Source of the DNA: Prosapia bicincta
Lineage: Eukaryota; Arthropoda; Insecta; Hemiptera; Cercopidae
Assembly (NCBI GenBank): GCA_036971475.1
Contig: JBAIZL010000005.1
Coordinates: forward strand, 162,576,886-162,640,885
Length of the DNA stretch: 64,000 bases
Direction: 5' to 3'
The position numbers were made by a program, and so were the translations under genes. Below, in pieces: positions 26,286 to 37,461 of this stretch (positions are counted from its first letter, which is position 1; each line of letters opens with the position of its first letter). The notes beneath the pieces are model-generated. The model did no database searches and was not told the DNA's origin. It was given only the letters and a program-made list of their open reading frames with translations.

Positions 26286-28762
26286 TTAAAACAGACAAAT
26301 TAGAAGATGAAAGCTATATAAAAAGCTTTTAAAAATATAAAGAATTTTTAAAAACCCGAATAAAATTTTAAGTTACATCGTAAAATCTGTAGCGTACAGA
26401 ATTCTGTAGGCCTATATAACACTACTTAGGAGAGCGTTCTAAAACTGTCTCTAATTGACCTTGAAGGCGATCACAGCGAAAGAATTGGATAAATCATGCG
26501 ACCCACATCATGCAGTTCGAGATGTGAAATTACTTACTGATAAACGTTCAAACATGCCGCTGTAATGGGGTCAACTGATTGGCCAGCGTAATTTGGAACT
26601 CTTTACTGCATATCATCATTCGGATGTTTTTTTTCACTCTGCCATATTTTTTTAATGTTTACATTTCAGAAGAGATAAATATATTAACAAAAGTAGTTTT
26701 TCTATGTACAGAACATTATACTGCATTGAGAAAGCAAGATTTTATTACCGGGGATATCAGTTACTTTAATGCAATTGACGTAGTAGTTTTATCAAAGTTA
26801 AAAAACCAGTTGCCTAAGACTTATAGTGATGCTAATTTACATCACAAAAATATTTGAAAAAGTATAAATCCCAGAAAACCTAATAATTTTGTAACTGTTT
26901 ATAAATATTTACAAGCTCTTGGCGTTTTACGTTTATTTCTGAATTAAAACAATCGAAAAAGTATTTGTGCGTAGAGATTTTTTGTTTCATAAAAATAAAA
27001 CTCCCCTGCCTCACTTTGTAAGTCGTTCTTCAAGAGATGGACGAATAAGGGCAGGTCTCTCTCTTTAATCCCAATACAAAACAGGGTTAGTAGCGCCCGT
27101 AGTAATACGAGACTTATTTAGAATGTTATACCAACAGGGCTACTAGAGAGCATTACGTCTTATCCCTGGTCTTATTTATACCGGTCATCTTGTATAGACT
27201 GACCGATCAACTTGAGATGTGCAGAAACACTTGATTTGATAAGTGTAAAAGGGGTGATCGCTGAGGCAGTTTCTAGTTGAAGAGTTCATGCAGCATTAGT
27301 ATTCTGAAGTATTTAATTTTGTAAAACAATATCTAGTATTTTAGAATATGCTAGGGATAAAGGAATTCTGCCGAGAAGTGGACGAGTAAAGGTCGTCAAG
27401 GTTAGCATGACCGGTGACCCTGAGATACGCAAAGGACTTAAGTTGTGTGCGGTAGGGTACCGGCTGAGGAAGTCTCTTGTGCAGTGCACTAAGTAGGAAA
27501 TAGTTCAGTTGAATCACTTTGACAAAAATCGCCTCTCGCAGGAATGTGGGGGTGAGGGGTGGGATTTGGCCGAGTGCGAGGGGAGGAAGAAGAGAAAATT
27601 CTAAGTAAAAATGTTAATAGCCTGACTACATATTTTTAGCTGAGTTGATTAATTTATGGACGTCAAGAGGCAAAACCCGGGTACTTTCCGATAGCACCAT
27701 TTCTTAAAGAAACTAAAAACATGTGCACTATAAAACATAAACGATAACATAATACCTAAATCAAAACATAACACCGGCAAATATTTTTGGAAAGGTACGT
27801 ATAGATCCACCACCGGCTACTTTCACGACCAACTTAAGTGTCGCTCATAGCTGTCGTCCTAACTCGCATGGGCACTAGCGTCTCTAGGCACTGCGCATCC
27901 AACAGCCCGATTTTTCATAAAGTGATTTTACTGTATAGTGTACAATACTGCCCATCCCCTCCCACTGGCGTATATCTGTCTTCCTCAATAGCTCTCTGAG
28001 TTTCCCAGGTTGTCTCATATTTGACAAAGTATACCCAGGGTCAAACCAATCTTAGGATTGGTTGTATTGGTAGTGGTCCTTGAAAAGGGTAAGGAAATGA
28101 TTTAGAATAAAATATAGAAGTAGGACATAACACCTCCTTGTCTGTACAATATCATTTACATGATGATTATGTTCTATCGAGAGAAACGCCACGTGTGGTA
28201 GTCGGAGAGCTGGAGTAAACCTATTCTCTACTGGAGCGTTAGAAGGGTCCTTACAAAGTAATGCAAGAAGAAAGATGAGACAGAAGATTTGGAATCCAGA
28301 AAAAACCCCAAGTAAGGAAATGATGTAATAATAATGATTAACCAGAAAAAAGGTCATCGCCGACTACGAATATTTTAACTGTAATGGATATTGTATAGTA
28401 GAAATATTATTCTTTTATTGAATTCTAGACATTGTCCGAGAGATAAGTAACTACATTTTGGAGAGAATTGGGGTACAATGAAAAACAAATTGGTTATTGG
28501 CGTACAGATTGAGAATGATGTACCTTGCCTAGCATTAACAAACTATTATATTTTGACGCGTTTCGGAGATTCTCCATAAATATACTTAGTATCTTTATAG
28601 TTAGAAAATAGTAAAATATAATTCTACAATGGTAGTAACGCAGAGATACACCATACTCAATCTGATTATAACGAACCTAGCGGAAATATAAAATATTGTA
28701 ACAAAGATCTTAGGCATGATCTTATAAACATGATGTTTATAAGCACTGTTTAAATAATGTTT

Positions 28763-28763
<1 letters not shown>
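26286..28763. other. Gene-free stretch with two unassigned reading frames
   Basis: Two frames are longer than average: 92 codons on plus (26579-26857, containing KVVFLCTEHYTALRKQDFIT) and 101 codons on minus (28052-28357, with a hydrophobic stretch near residues 10-34). Neither resembles a family I know and neither has supporting gene structure. No transposon ends seen. Confidence 0.4.

Positions 28764-28825
<62 letters not shown>
28764..28825. repeat. (AT)n microsatellite
   Basis: Uninterrupted AT dinucleotide run of about 31 units at the left border of a Penelope-type 3' end. Confidence 0.97.
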
Positions 28826-28827
<2 letters not shown>

Positions 28828-29011
28828 ACTGGAGTCTTACTCTAGTCACATAACTGGACAGTGATTTATAAATTTTGAAAATGCTAATAATGTAAATTAG
28901 CGAAAAGCTTCAATCAACAATAAAATGAAGTAATACTCGTATATTCGTGTTTATTAAAATTATTTTATTTCACCATACATATTCAACAAAAAAATAATTC
29001 AACTAAGGAAT

Positions 29012-29013
<2 letters not shown>
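28826..29013 (+). mobile_element. Solo Penelope-like 3' end between two (AT)n tracts
   Basis: This segment is nearly identical to each arm of the foldback at 43.6-43.9 kb (shared TCTAGTCACATAACTGGACA, GTAAATTAGCGAAAAGCTTC and TTATTTTATTTCACCATACA). It also holds the stem-loop GCTAAT-aatgtaa-ATTAGC followed by GAAAAGC. The layout matches the 3' end of the recognisable Penelope-like copies at 31.6 and 33.9 kb (GAAAAGCTTTG, an AATAAA-like run, TTATTCTTGTATTTG). I therefore infer a 5'-truncated Penelope-like element of another subfamily. It has no coding sequence. Confidence 0.5.

Positions 29014-29076
<63 letters not shown>
29014..29076. repeat. (AT)n microsatellite
   Basis: AT run of about 30 units directly after the Penelope-type 3' end. 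Confidence 0.97.
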
Positions 29077-29080
<4 letters not shown>

Positions 29081-29086
29081 TTAACC

Positions 29087-29706
29087 ACTTAAACATTAGT
29101 TTATGACTATTCAAACTTTAATATATATTTGTGATATTTAACGTTGTCCATAATGTTTCTGATGCACCGACTTTATAAAGTTATTATTGTTAATTTGTAT
29201 AATTAATTGGCCCTAGTGGTGGAACAATTACTTACAACAACCAATAATAAATTTATATATATAATATATTATAATATAATATATTATAACATAATATATT
29301 ATAATATAATGTAATATAATGTAATATAATGTAATATAATATAATATATTACACTTAAACATTAGTTTATAACTATTCGAACTGTAATATATATTTGTGA
29401 TATTTAACGTTGTCTATTATTTTTCCGTTGACCTGACTTTATAGAGTTATTATTGTTAATTTTTGTAATTAATTGGACCTAGCGGTGGAACAATTGCTTA
29501 CAACAACCAATAATAACTTTATATATATAATATAATATATTACGCTTGAACATTAGTTTATAACTATTCGAACTTTAATATATATTTGTGATATTTAACG
29601 TTGTCTATTATTTTTCCGTTGACCTGACTTTATAAAGTTATTATTGTTAATTTGTATAATTAATTGGACCTAGTGGTGGAACAATTGCTTACAACAACCA
29701 ATAATA

Positions 29707-29743
<37 letters not shown>

Positions 29744-29940
29744 ATATAATATAATGTAATATAATATAATATATTACACTTAAACATTAGTTTATAACTA
29801 TTCGAACTTTAATATATATTCGTGATATTTAACGTTGTCTATTATTTTTCCGTAGACCTGACTTTATAGAGTTATTATTGTTAATTTTTGTAATTAATTG
29901 GACCTAGTGGTGGAACAATTGTTTACAAATAACAATAATA

Positions 29941-30005
<65 letters not shown>
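29087..30005. repeat. Four tandem units: 170-bp core plus variable AT tract
   Basis: Cores beginning ACTTAAACATTAGTTTATAA (or close variants) start at 29087, 29353, 29544 and 29778, giving periods of 266, 191 and 234 bp. The core, about 170 bp, is well conserved, including TGATATTTAACGTTGTC and AATTAATTGGACCTAGTGGT. The spacing varies because each unit ends in a different AT-rich tract: ATATAATATATT repeats in units 1 to 3, and a pure (AT)n of about 60 bp at 29945-30005 in unit 4. The end of each core can fold, since AAAGTTATTATTG pairs with CAATAATAACTTT about 50 bp further on. Confidence 0.92.
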
Positions 30006-30010
<5 letters not shown>

Positions 30011-31560
30011 CTAAGATTTCTCTTGTGACTCCCATTTTACAGTTTTTAGAGTAAATCCCTTCTCGTCTATATTTCTGTTTATAATAATCCACCCCCTTTC
30101 AATGAGTCGCTTACTCAATTCAATGAACCGTACAATGCAATGGAATAATGCCAATTTACTGAGAAATACAATTTTTTAGTATCTTTTTAAAATAAATTAA
30201 CCTAATGGCACTCCCCCACTTTTTCGGCAAAACTAGGAAACCACCCTTCACTTCAGGCCTCTCAGGGCATTCATCACACATTAACTTTACGAACGCATTA
30301 CCCTAATTTCCAAACAACCCTCAACGACGACAAAAGGATGTTTTGTTTGTCCATCAACGATTTGCTGAATCATCTGCCGTGTCCTTCTGGCCTAGATTAT
30401 CATCCCTTAATCCACACCCTCTGCTATCGGACCAGACGGCGCCAATATTTCATCCCTAATCTATAGAAATATTGAATACGTAGTGAGGGGGTGATCAAGA
30501 GCTGGGGTGATACAACAGTAGTTTAGTTCATATTGTACTGTGATTTCTGTGTAATGGAAATAATAGGTTTGTCACCTTTTAGCATGAAGAAATTATTACC
30601 TGTCACAAACATTTCGGGTATCAGTTTTCCGCTATCCTTGACATTAACACACTAGCTTCTCAGAATAAGTGAAGGTAGTGTTACAGCACTAGCAAAGGCT
30701 AAAAGAAAATGCACTTACCGTCATTTAATACATCGTATCAATAAACGTAAAAAAATACTAGGATGCAAAATAAGAATAAACGACGATAAAACGTCAAGGA
30801 TTATTATTGTTTATTAGTAAGTTAATATTTCATTTAATATTTATAATAGCAGTTTACTTTATTAGATCGTAAATAAGCCTTAATATCCTCTCACACGTCA
30901 CTTTTTGATAATGTTATTGATTTATAATTATTTTATTTCGATTGTTTTTCAATTGATGTCGGGCTACGTCTATAGAGAGATTAACTAAGAACAGACCGTA
31001 ATCTAGACCTGCGTTATAAATACTATGGGAAACAAATGTCCCAGCTTGTTCTCTACTAATATCAGGTTTATTTACAAGCGGCTAAAAAAAACTCAGTAAA
31101 TACTTTGCGACATAGATTTAGCAAGCGAGCGCACTGCATCTCGTACATACTGAAGTGAGTAATCGATCTCCACGTGAAGGGATTTTCTCTATAATTGACA
31201 AAGTGTTTCGGCTAAAATATAACTAGGAAACTATACAAAAACTTTTGGGACTCTAGAGTTATGCTCTGGCGCTAGTAGCCTACCTGAATAGCCCACTTTC
31301 TCTTATGACTGATACAACCGATTTTAGAAATTTCTGATAGATAGTTGTTTGAAGTACATTTTAGCTAATAAAACTTTGGAAATCTTATTTTTAACAAGTC
31401 ATTAAACTTTTAAATGACAAAGTAAATGCTTTACATTTTTAATTTAAGCTATTTAAAATTAGTGGTCACCTCACAATAATGTACTTTATTCTGTATACAT
31501 TCTTATTTCGATAGGAATAATTGTAATTATGTGTATATATAAATTAATATTATATTATTT
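30006..31560. other. Gene-free stretch, nothing recognised
   Basis: No coding sequence, transposon end or tandem repeat recognised. A C-rich patch at 30.2-30.45 kb has no long open frame. Confidence 0.45.
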
Positions 31561-33030
31561 AATTATATATATATATATAAAAGGAAATAAGACAATTTAC
31601 AAATACAAGAATAATTTATTGAATGTACAATTCAAAGCTTTTCGTTTGCAAACAGTACTAACATCATCAGGATTACTAAAGACTTAAAATCAATCATACA
31701 TTTGCAAAGTAGATCACAACAAACAGCGTTGCCAAATTTATTACAATGTGGTCAAACTATTACTTTGCTGCCCTAAGATTACAAACACTGAATATAATAT
31801 CAAATTTAGGTTTTACTTGTATTTGTTCATTTATTAACTTATTATTAGTATTATATTTATGTATTTCTAAAGCCTCATTAATACTTATTCTTAGGCCTTT
31901 GTTATTTCTTTTACAAGTATCATATTATCTATTTTAGGAAATATGTAATTATTATTAATACAATGACTAGCAAAATTCGAATTATAAATTTCTGGATTTT
32001 TATATGCATTGAAATGCTCTTTATATCTATCTTTAAGTTTTTTCTTAGTTTGTCCTATATAAACTTTATTACAATAGTTACATTCCAATTTATATACACC
32101 GTTTCTTTCATGCATATTAATCATTTTATTATGATTATATTTATTAATTTATTATTATTATTATATGCGAAATTGATATTTCTACCTTTATAAAATTTTG
32201 TGATATTTTTAATTTTTAATTTAAAAAAATGTAAATGAAGTCCATTTGACATTATCATCATTATTTTTGTAAATTAAATTATAATGTTGTTTTTTTAAAA
32301 TATTATAGTTAAGTTTATCAACAGTTTTCTTTTTATAGCCATTCTCAATTGTAATTTTAAAAATATTGTTTTTCTCTCTAATTTTATTTTCATTATTCAT
32401 AGGTATTTTATGTAGGCTATATAATAAATTGTATAAGGCAGCCATTTTGTGATTATATGGATGGTTAGAAATATTAGGTATTATTTGGTTAGTTTGTGTC
32501 GCTTTACGATAAATGTTATATTCAAATTCATTATTATGTCTTATTATTGTTATATCTAGAATGTTGATCTTATTATTTTTTTTCTATTTCATAAGTAAAA
32601 TTAATATTTTTATTTAACCCATTTATTTTATCTAAAATAGTTATTAAGATTACACCATTATTATTGGATACATATAAACCATCATCTACATATCTAAACC
32701 AATAACCGTTTTTATCAAATGTCTGTATAATTTTATTTATTTTATCATCTGAACATTGTAAAAATATTTCGGATATAATATTTGATAAAGGGGAACACAT
32801 GGCTAGACCATCTTACTGTTTGTAAATTTTATTATAATATGAATAATAATTTTAAGGTATTTTAATATTATTTTTAAGTTATTTATAATTTCTAATATTA
32901 ATTTGCTATCTTTCTCATTTTGCTCTAATTTAGATTTTATAATATTGAGAGTGTCTTTTATAGGAATATTTGTGTACATGTTTTTTATTTCTAATGATAT
33001 TAATTTTGTATTATTATTATTAATATTATC
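31561..33030 (-). mobile_element. 5'-truncated Penelope-like retroelement, copy 1
   Basis: Minus-strand element reading from about 33030 down to an (AT)n-bordered 3' end at 31561. In order it encodes a reverse transcriptase fragment, the RT thumb region and a GIY-YIG endonuclease, which is the domain order of endonuclease-bearing Penelope-like elements. The 5' part, with the first RT motifs, is missing. The 3' untranslated part holds a CTGATGA...GAAA box at 31640-31670 and ends TTATTCTTGTATTTG before AT repeats. It meets copy 2 head to head at about 33030. Confidence 0.9.
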
Positions 33031-33033
33031 CAA
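31772..33033 (-). pseudogene. Penelope-like RT/GIY-YIG polyprotein, decayed fragment
   Basis: Reading N to C (right to left): RT motif 3 as SLEIKNMYTNIPIKDTL (32803-33033); RT motif 4 as MCSPLSNIISEIFLQ and the catalytic motif FRYVDDGLYV (32573-32800); thumb region with EFEYNIYRK and MAALYNLLYSLHKIP (to 32221); then a GIY-YIG nuclease with GVYKLECNYCNKVYIGQT and RYKEHFNAY (31891-32124). The tail is EALEIHKYNTNNKLINEQIQ and ends near 31772. The blocks fall in different frames with stops between them, so frameshifts have accumulated. In this family the RT copies RNA primed at nicks made by the GIY-YIG domain. This copy cannot make a full protein. Confidence 0.88.
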
Positions 33034-33973
33034 TAATAATGGTGTAAACTTAATAACTATTTTACATAAGATAAATAAAAATAATAATTTTACTTATGAA
33101 ATAGAAAAAAATAATAAGATCAACTTTCTAGATATAGCAATAATAAGACATAATAATGAATTTGAATATAACATATATCGTAAACCGACACAAAATAACC
33201 AAATAATACCTAATATTGCTAATCACCCATATAATCAAAAAATTGCTGCCTTATAGAATTTATTATAGCCTATAGATTACATAAAATACCTATGAGTAAC
33301 GAAAATAAAATTAGAGATAAAAACATTATTTATCAAATTACAAGTGAGAATGGCTATAAAAAGAAAACTGTTGATAAACTTAATTATAATATTTTAAAGA
33401 ACGACATAATAATTTAATTTACAAAAATAATGATGATAATGTCATATGGACTTCATTTACATTTTTTGGTAATGAAATTAAAAATATCACAAAATTGTTT
33501 AAAGGTAGAAATATCAATTTCGCATAAAATAATAATAATAAATTAATAAATGTAACAAAATAATAATAATAAAATTATTAATATGGATGAAATAAACGGT
33601 GTATATAAATTGGAATGTGACTATCGTAATAAAGTTTATATAGGACAAACTAAGAAAAAACATAAATATAGATATAAGGAGCATTTCAATGCATTTAAAA
33701 ATCCAGAAATTTATAAATCGAATTTTTGCTAGTCATTGTATTAATAATAATCACATATTTCCTCATATAGGTAATATGATACTTGTAAAAGAAATTAACA
33801 AAGGCTTAAGAATGAATATTTATGAGGCTTTAGAAATACATAAATATAATACTCAACATTGTAATAAATTTGGCAACGCTGTTTGTTGTGATCTAGTTTG
33901 CAAATGTATGATTGATTTTAAGTCTTTAGTATTCCTGAGGATGTTGGTACTGTTTGCCAAAGAAAAGTTTTGA
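33029..33973 (+). pseudogene. Penelope-like thumb and GIY-YIG fragment, decayed
   Basis: The first block reads NNNGVNLITILHKINKNNNF, then NKINFLDIAIIRHNNEFEYN and IYRKPTQNN...NHPYNQKIAAL, and stops at 33254. NFLDI and YRKPT are typical of the region after the RT catalytic motif in Penelope-like elements. Frames shift at 33.25-33.4 kb. A GIY-YIG block follows at 33584-33730 (MDEINGVYKLECDYRNKVYI, then GQTKKKHKYRYKEHFNAF). A further shift leads to FASHCINNNHIFPHIGNM and LVKEINKGLRMNIYEALEIH, stopping at 33971. The RT catalytic motifs are absent. Confidence 0.88.
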
Positions 33974-34052
33974 GTGTATTATTCAATAAATTATTCCTGT
34001 AATTAGTGTATATTATTTGATCTTAAATATATATATATATATATATATATAA
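33029..34052 (+). mobile_element. 5'-truncated Penelope-like retroelement, copy 2 (inverted)
   Basis: Plus-strand copy of the same family, beginning abruptly at about 33029 with CCAATAATAATGGTGTAAAC. This corresponds to an internal point of copy 1, just after the YVDD motif. It ends with TTATTCCTGTAATTAG and an (AT)n tract at about 34026-34052. It is more truncated than copy 1 at the 5' end and lacks about 100 bp present near the 3' end of copy 1. The two copies share their junction and point away from each other. Confidence 0.88.
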
Positions 34053-34053
34053 T

Positions 34054-34145
34054 TAATAAATTAAAAATATTTCATAAACAAGAATACTTTTAATAAATAT
34101 ATTCATTAAAAGTATTCTTGTTTATGAAATATTTTTAATTTATTA
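34054..34145. repeat. Perfect 41-bp inverted repeat with 10-nt loop
   Basis: Left arm 34054-34094 and right arm 34105-34145 are exact reverse complements by my reading, separated by AAATATATTC. The right arm begins ATTAAAAGTATTCTTGTTTA and ends ATTTTTAATTTATTA. The TATTCTTGTTTAT block recurs at the outer ends of the Penelope-type foldbacks at 37.5 and 43.6 kb. This hairpin directly follows the (AT)n tail of Penelope copy 2. Confidence 0.95.
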
Positions 34146-34173
34146 ACTATATTACAAGAAACATATCACCATA

Positions 34174-34177
<4 letters not shown>

Positions 34178-34239
<62 letters not shown>

Positions 34240-34240
34240 A
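34178..34240. repeat. (AT)n(GT)n compound microsatellite
   Basis: About 47 bp of AT repeats followed by seven GT units. Confidence 0.97.
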
Positions 34241-35520
34241 TTTATTTATGTTATCCATTAATATACATAATACATAACTATTGTTATTCAGTGATGACAA
34301 CTATGTCCTTTAAACGAGTACACGAAAATAATTTATTAATTACTTTTTTGTATATTCTGTTTTGTTTTATTAATATTATATTTGCTCACAAAATGAACTG
34401 AAATTTTCCTTGTCTCATTTTACTTGTGATATGTTTCGCGACAATATTACATAGAAGTAAACACAAATAGAATACATGTCAATCTTCCCGCGTACAAACG
34501 GATGAGCAAATAGAAGGTGATAATGACGCCACTGGTATTGTCTATATTTAATTTTTCTAGTTAACCAATTATGGAGACCTAAAGTAGGTGTTCCATAATA
34601 CATGGAGTGGTGGAAGTTACTGTACCGAACTCCTGTGACTATAAAATATGAAGTAGTTTGATGTAGGAATGAAAACCGAAATGAAGTATGTAAGCAGTTT
34701 TGTATTAATCATCGTAAGTATAATCGTACGTGAAGAAACTTTCCATTTAAGAGATATAAAAGAGTTACAATATTTTAATATTTGGAATCTAGTTGACGGA
34801 AATGGGGCCTATTTGACCGGAAGCTGCTGAGGTTTTCGACACTCTTTATATTAGTGGTGGTGCCACCGTTGGTTTCACACAATACACATCATTAACGGCC
34901 CTTCACGGTTGAAATCCTTTTCCATTGAGGATTAGGTTCTGACAACAGAGCGCTCTGCAGTGTTTTGACACAATTGACGTCTTAAGCTTGGTATTTTTTC
35001 TCTTTCTTAAGCTACGCTTTGTGTGAACGTTTACCGAGTTTTACATACTGTGATAACAAAAAGTATCTAGAAAAATTCATTTTCTCAATGTTCTTGTTCA
35101 CTTAAAATCCCGGCACCACCGGTAGTTTCAGATTAATTCAATAAGTGAATTAATACATCTGCTATTAGACTTTTGTAATTTTTAATATGAGAAAATTGAT
35201 GCTGAAAATTTAGCAGTCTTCAAAAATTATTTAGTTAACCAAAAGCATAAATAATAAGGCTATAAACTAACAGGTTGTTGAATGTTTCCAAGAATACACC
35301 CACTTGAAGTTTGAAGCTATATTTTTCTAACATTCTATTATTTAAAATATTTTTACGTTGGTTTTTAGACTTTATATCATATCTTAACATATTTCTTCTA
35401 TCTGGCTAGCTGACAGTTTCTTCCATAACTAACTAAACGTACGTGAAAACAAATAATAGGCTACTTTACACAGGTCGAAATCTCTTAGGGAAAAGAGCTT
35501 ATTCAATAGCATAAAATTAT
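34241..35520. other. Gene-free stretch, nothing recognised
   Basis: No coding sequence or transposon ends recognised. Two short blocks around 34.86 and 35.11 kb share GGTGGTGCC/GGCACCACC in opposite orientation, which may be chance. Confidence 0.4.
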
Positions 35521-35531
35521 ATAGGCTAATA

Positions 35532-36490
35532 CTAGGGGCTTGTAGGAGTAAATGCCCCTATTCATATTTAAACAAATTTTAAACTTTTTATGTTTAATAA
35601 AATAATTTTATTTTTTATACAAATTAAATTTAATAAAATTCAAGTTTTTCATAACAAAATTTGCTTATTAACTATATTTTTTTGTGAATGCGTTTTCAAT
35701 TTGATTTTTTTACCAATCATATTTTCAATATGCATCTCTAATCCATCTTGAGATTTTACTCGACTTAGTGCAACATAAAATGTGTCGATTGGTCTATTGA
35801 AGCTCTGGTTTTTGTAAATTTGCGCATATGGATTTTAAAATAAAATCTCAGCTATTGTTAACAGTACATCAGGTTTCAAGTGATAGTTTTCATCACGCCT
35901 CTGTCGAGTTTCAGTTCCCTTGGAAGTGTCTGTGAAGTAAAGTTGGCCATAATAGAGATCTTCTTCAGATAGTGGTAGTATGTCTATTATAAAAATATAG
36001 ATTTGCCCTTGAACTTTGAAACAATATGGACCATTTCCAGTGATGCCTTTTTTGCTGCCGAAAAAGAGGCAAACGCCATGGCACTGTTGTACTGTCTAAT
36101 GCATTTAAACAATTGCAAATAATTTTCAAACAAACGTCTAAGACCTGCATGAGTTTCTAACTATGGTAGGTAAACTAAGCCATTGTGATAACATAACATG
36201 AAATGATTGTTTTTGGAATAAAAATAGAGTGCCCTATAATGCATGCATTCTTCATTTATGAAGCCAGCATTATGCGAATCTATATCATTCCCAAATACTA
36301 ATATTTTTCTATCGTTAACATCATTCTGTCTAGCAATGTTTCAAGAACAGCTCTTCTTCTGTCTGCATTGCTTCTGAATACCATCCCTCTTCTACGTGAC
36401 CTCCCCCCTATGTTCATATTAAAACTAAACAATAAAATAAATAATGTAAACACAAAAACTACAAAGGCTATTAGCAAAAACCTATACACA
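35532..36490 (-). mobile_element. Internally deleted Helitron remnant
   Basis: Minus-strand remnant in which the N-terminal Helitron-like domain is followed directly by the last motif of the SF1B (Pif1-type) helicase. Most of the Rep and helicase coding region is therefore gone. A possible 3' terminus lies at 35532: on the minus strand a hairpin, AGGGGC-14 nt-GCCCCT, runs into CTAG followed by T. That is compatible with the CTRR|T rule for Helitron ends, although the hairpin normally lies about 10 nt upstream of CTRR rather than touching it. The 5' end was not found. Confidence 0.7.
35653..36420 (-). pseudogene. Helitron N-terminal domain fused to helicase motif VI, decayed
   Basis: From N to C: arginine-rich RSNADRRRAVLETLLDRM; NDRKILVFGNDIDSHNAGF and EECMHYRALYF...LCYHNGLVYLP, matching the recalled 'CxxCxALxF...CCxxGxVxLP' region; GLRRLFENYLQLFKCIRQYN then SAMAFASFSA; after a shift, GNGPYCFKVQGQIY and YYGQLYFTDT, the core of the Helitron-like N domain; NPYAQIYKN, then immediately SFNRPIDTFYVALSRVKSQD, the C-terminal helicase motif. 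Several stops and shifts interrupt it. The NPYAQIYKN-to-PIDTFYVALSR join implies loss of over a thousand codons, including the Rep catalytic tyrosines and helicase motifs I-V. The deletion size is inferred from family knowledge. Confidence 0.8.
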
Positions 36491-37381
36491 TGACCTTAAA
36501 TGCTGTTAAAATATTTGTTCTTTTACAAATCATAATCATCTGTTTTTCATTGCAATGTATTTCTAATGGAGATTTTTGGTTTACTTTAAGTTTCTCATAG
36601 CCCTATAAATGTTTTAAATTGAGAAAAACCCATATTCCCGTGTCAATACCTTTAATTTGAGCCACCTCCGAGCTCTGTACCTCTGTCCAAGCTCCCACAA
36701 TCTTTCTCTTAAAAGTTGACTTACGAAATTATATATAAGATTTCAAATATTGGATTTACACTCTTAATGAAACTCATTAGCAAACTTTTGTTATTAGAAT
36801 TAAATACTGTTCTCATCCTCAAAAAAGATATTAATAAGCCCTTAGATAATAATACTTCCTGCAAGGTAATCTGCACTCTCAAGAACATAGTTCCCAAGGT
36901 TTCGTCCCGGCGCAGCGAATTAGTTTTATATTTATATAGTAGGCAGCATTTTCCTTCCTTCTTCTCTTAACCTCAGCCCACCCTTACTTTTAATTAATTT
37001 ACCATTGCTTAACCCTTCTCTTTTAGAATAATTGTTGCTTTAAATGAGGTTTTATTTCCATTACATTTAAATTTTTATAATCGGGATCCTGTTCATTTCT
37101 ATTAAACACATAAAATTAGAGGGTTGCGTTATATCCCTCGGTTTCTTCTCCTGTCTGTTGTGCAATTTTCACAGAACGGCGATCAGAGTTAACACGCCAT
37201 AAATACGCTGACAATTTGGCAACATCGCACCAGCCGTTCTTCAAACCTGCTTATTTTTTTAAACTTCAATTTCATTTTAGTTTTAGATTATTAAATAATG
37301 TGTATTCGATTCAGTGCTTATATTCCCTTTCAATTTATGGAAATTTTAATTTCAAACAAAAATAACTTGAATATATAGTAT

Positions 37382-37385
<4 letters not shown>
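36491..37385. other. Gene-free stretch, nothing recognised
   Basis: No coding sequence or transposon end recognised. An 84-codon plus-strand frame (36716-36970) resembles nothing I know. Confidence 0.4.

Positions 37386-37458
<73 letters not shown>
37386..37458. repeat. (AT)n microsatellite
   Basis: AT run of about 36 units touching the left arm of the inverted repeat at 37458-37734. Confidence 0.97.

Positions 37459-37461
<3 letters not shown>

Noticed and set aside
28601..30092. Frames with Ile-Tyr runs
   Set aside because: They are translations of (AT)n tracts with short unrelated flanks.
31600..31700. Complete hammerhead ribozyme in Penelope copy 1
   Set aside because: CTGATGA, a short stem and GAAA are present, but only ten bases separate a GTC from CTGATGA, so stem I cannot form as required. 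Kept only as a partial motif.
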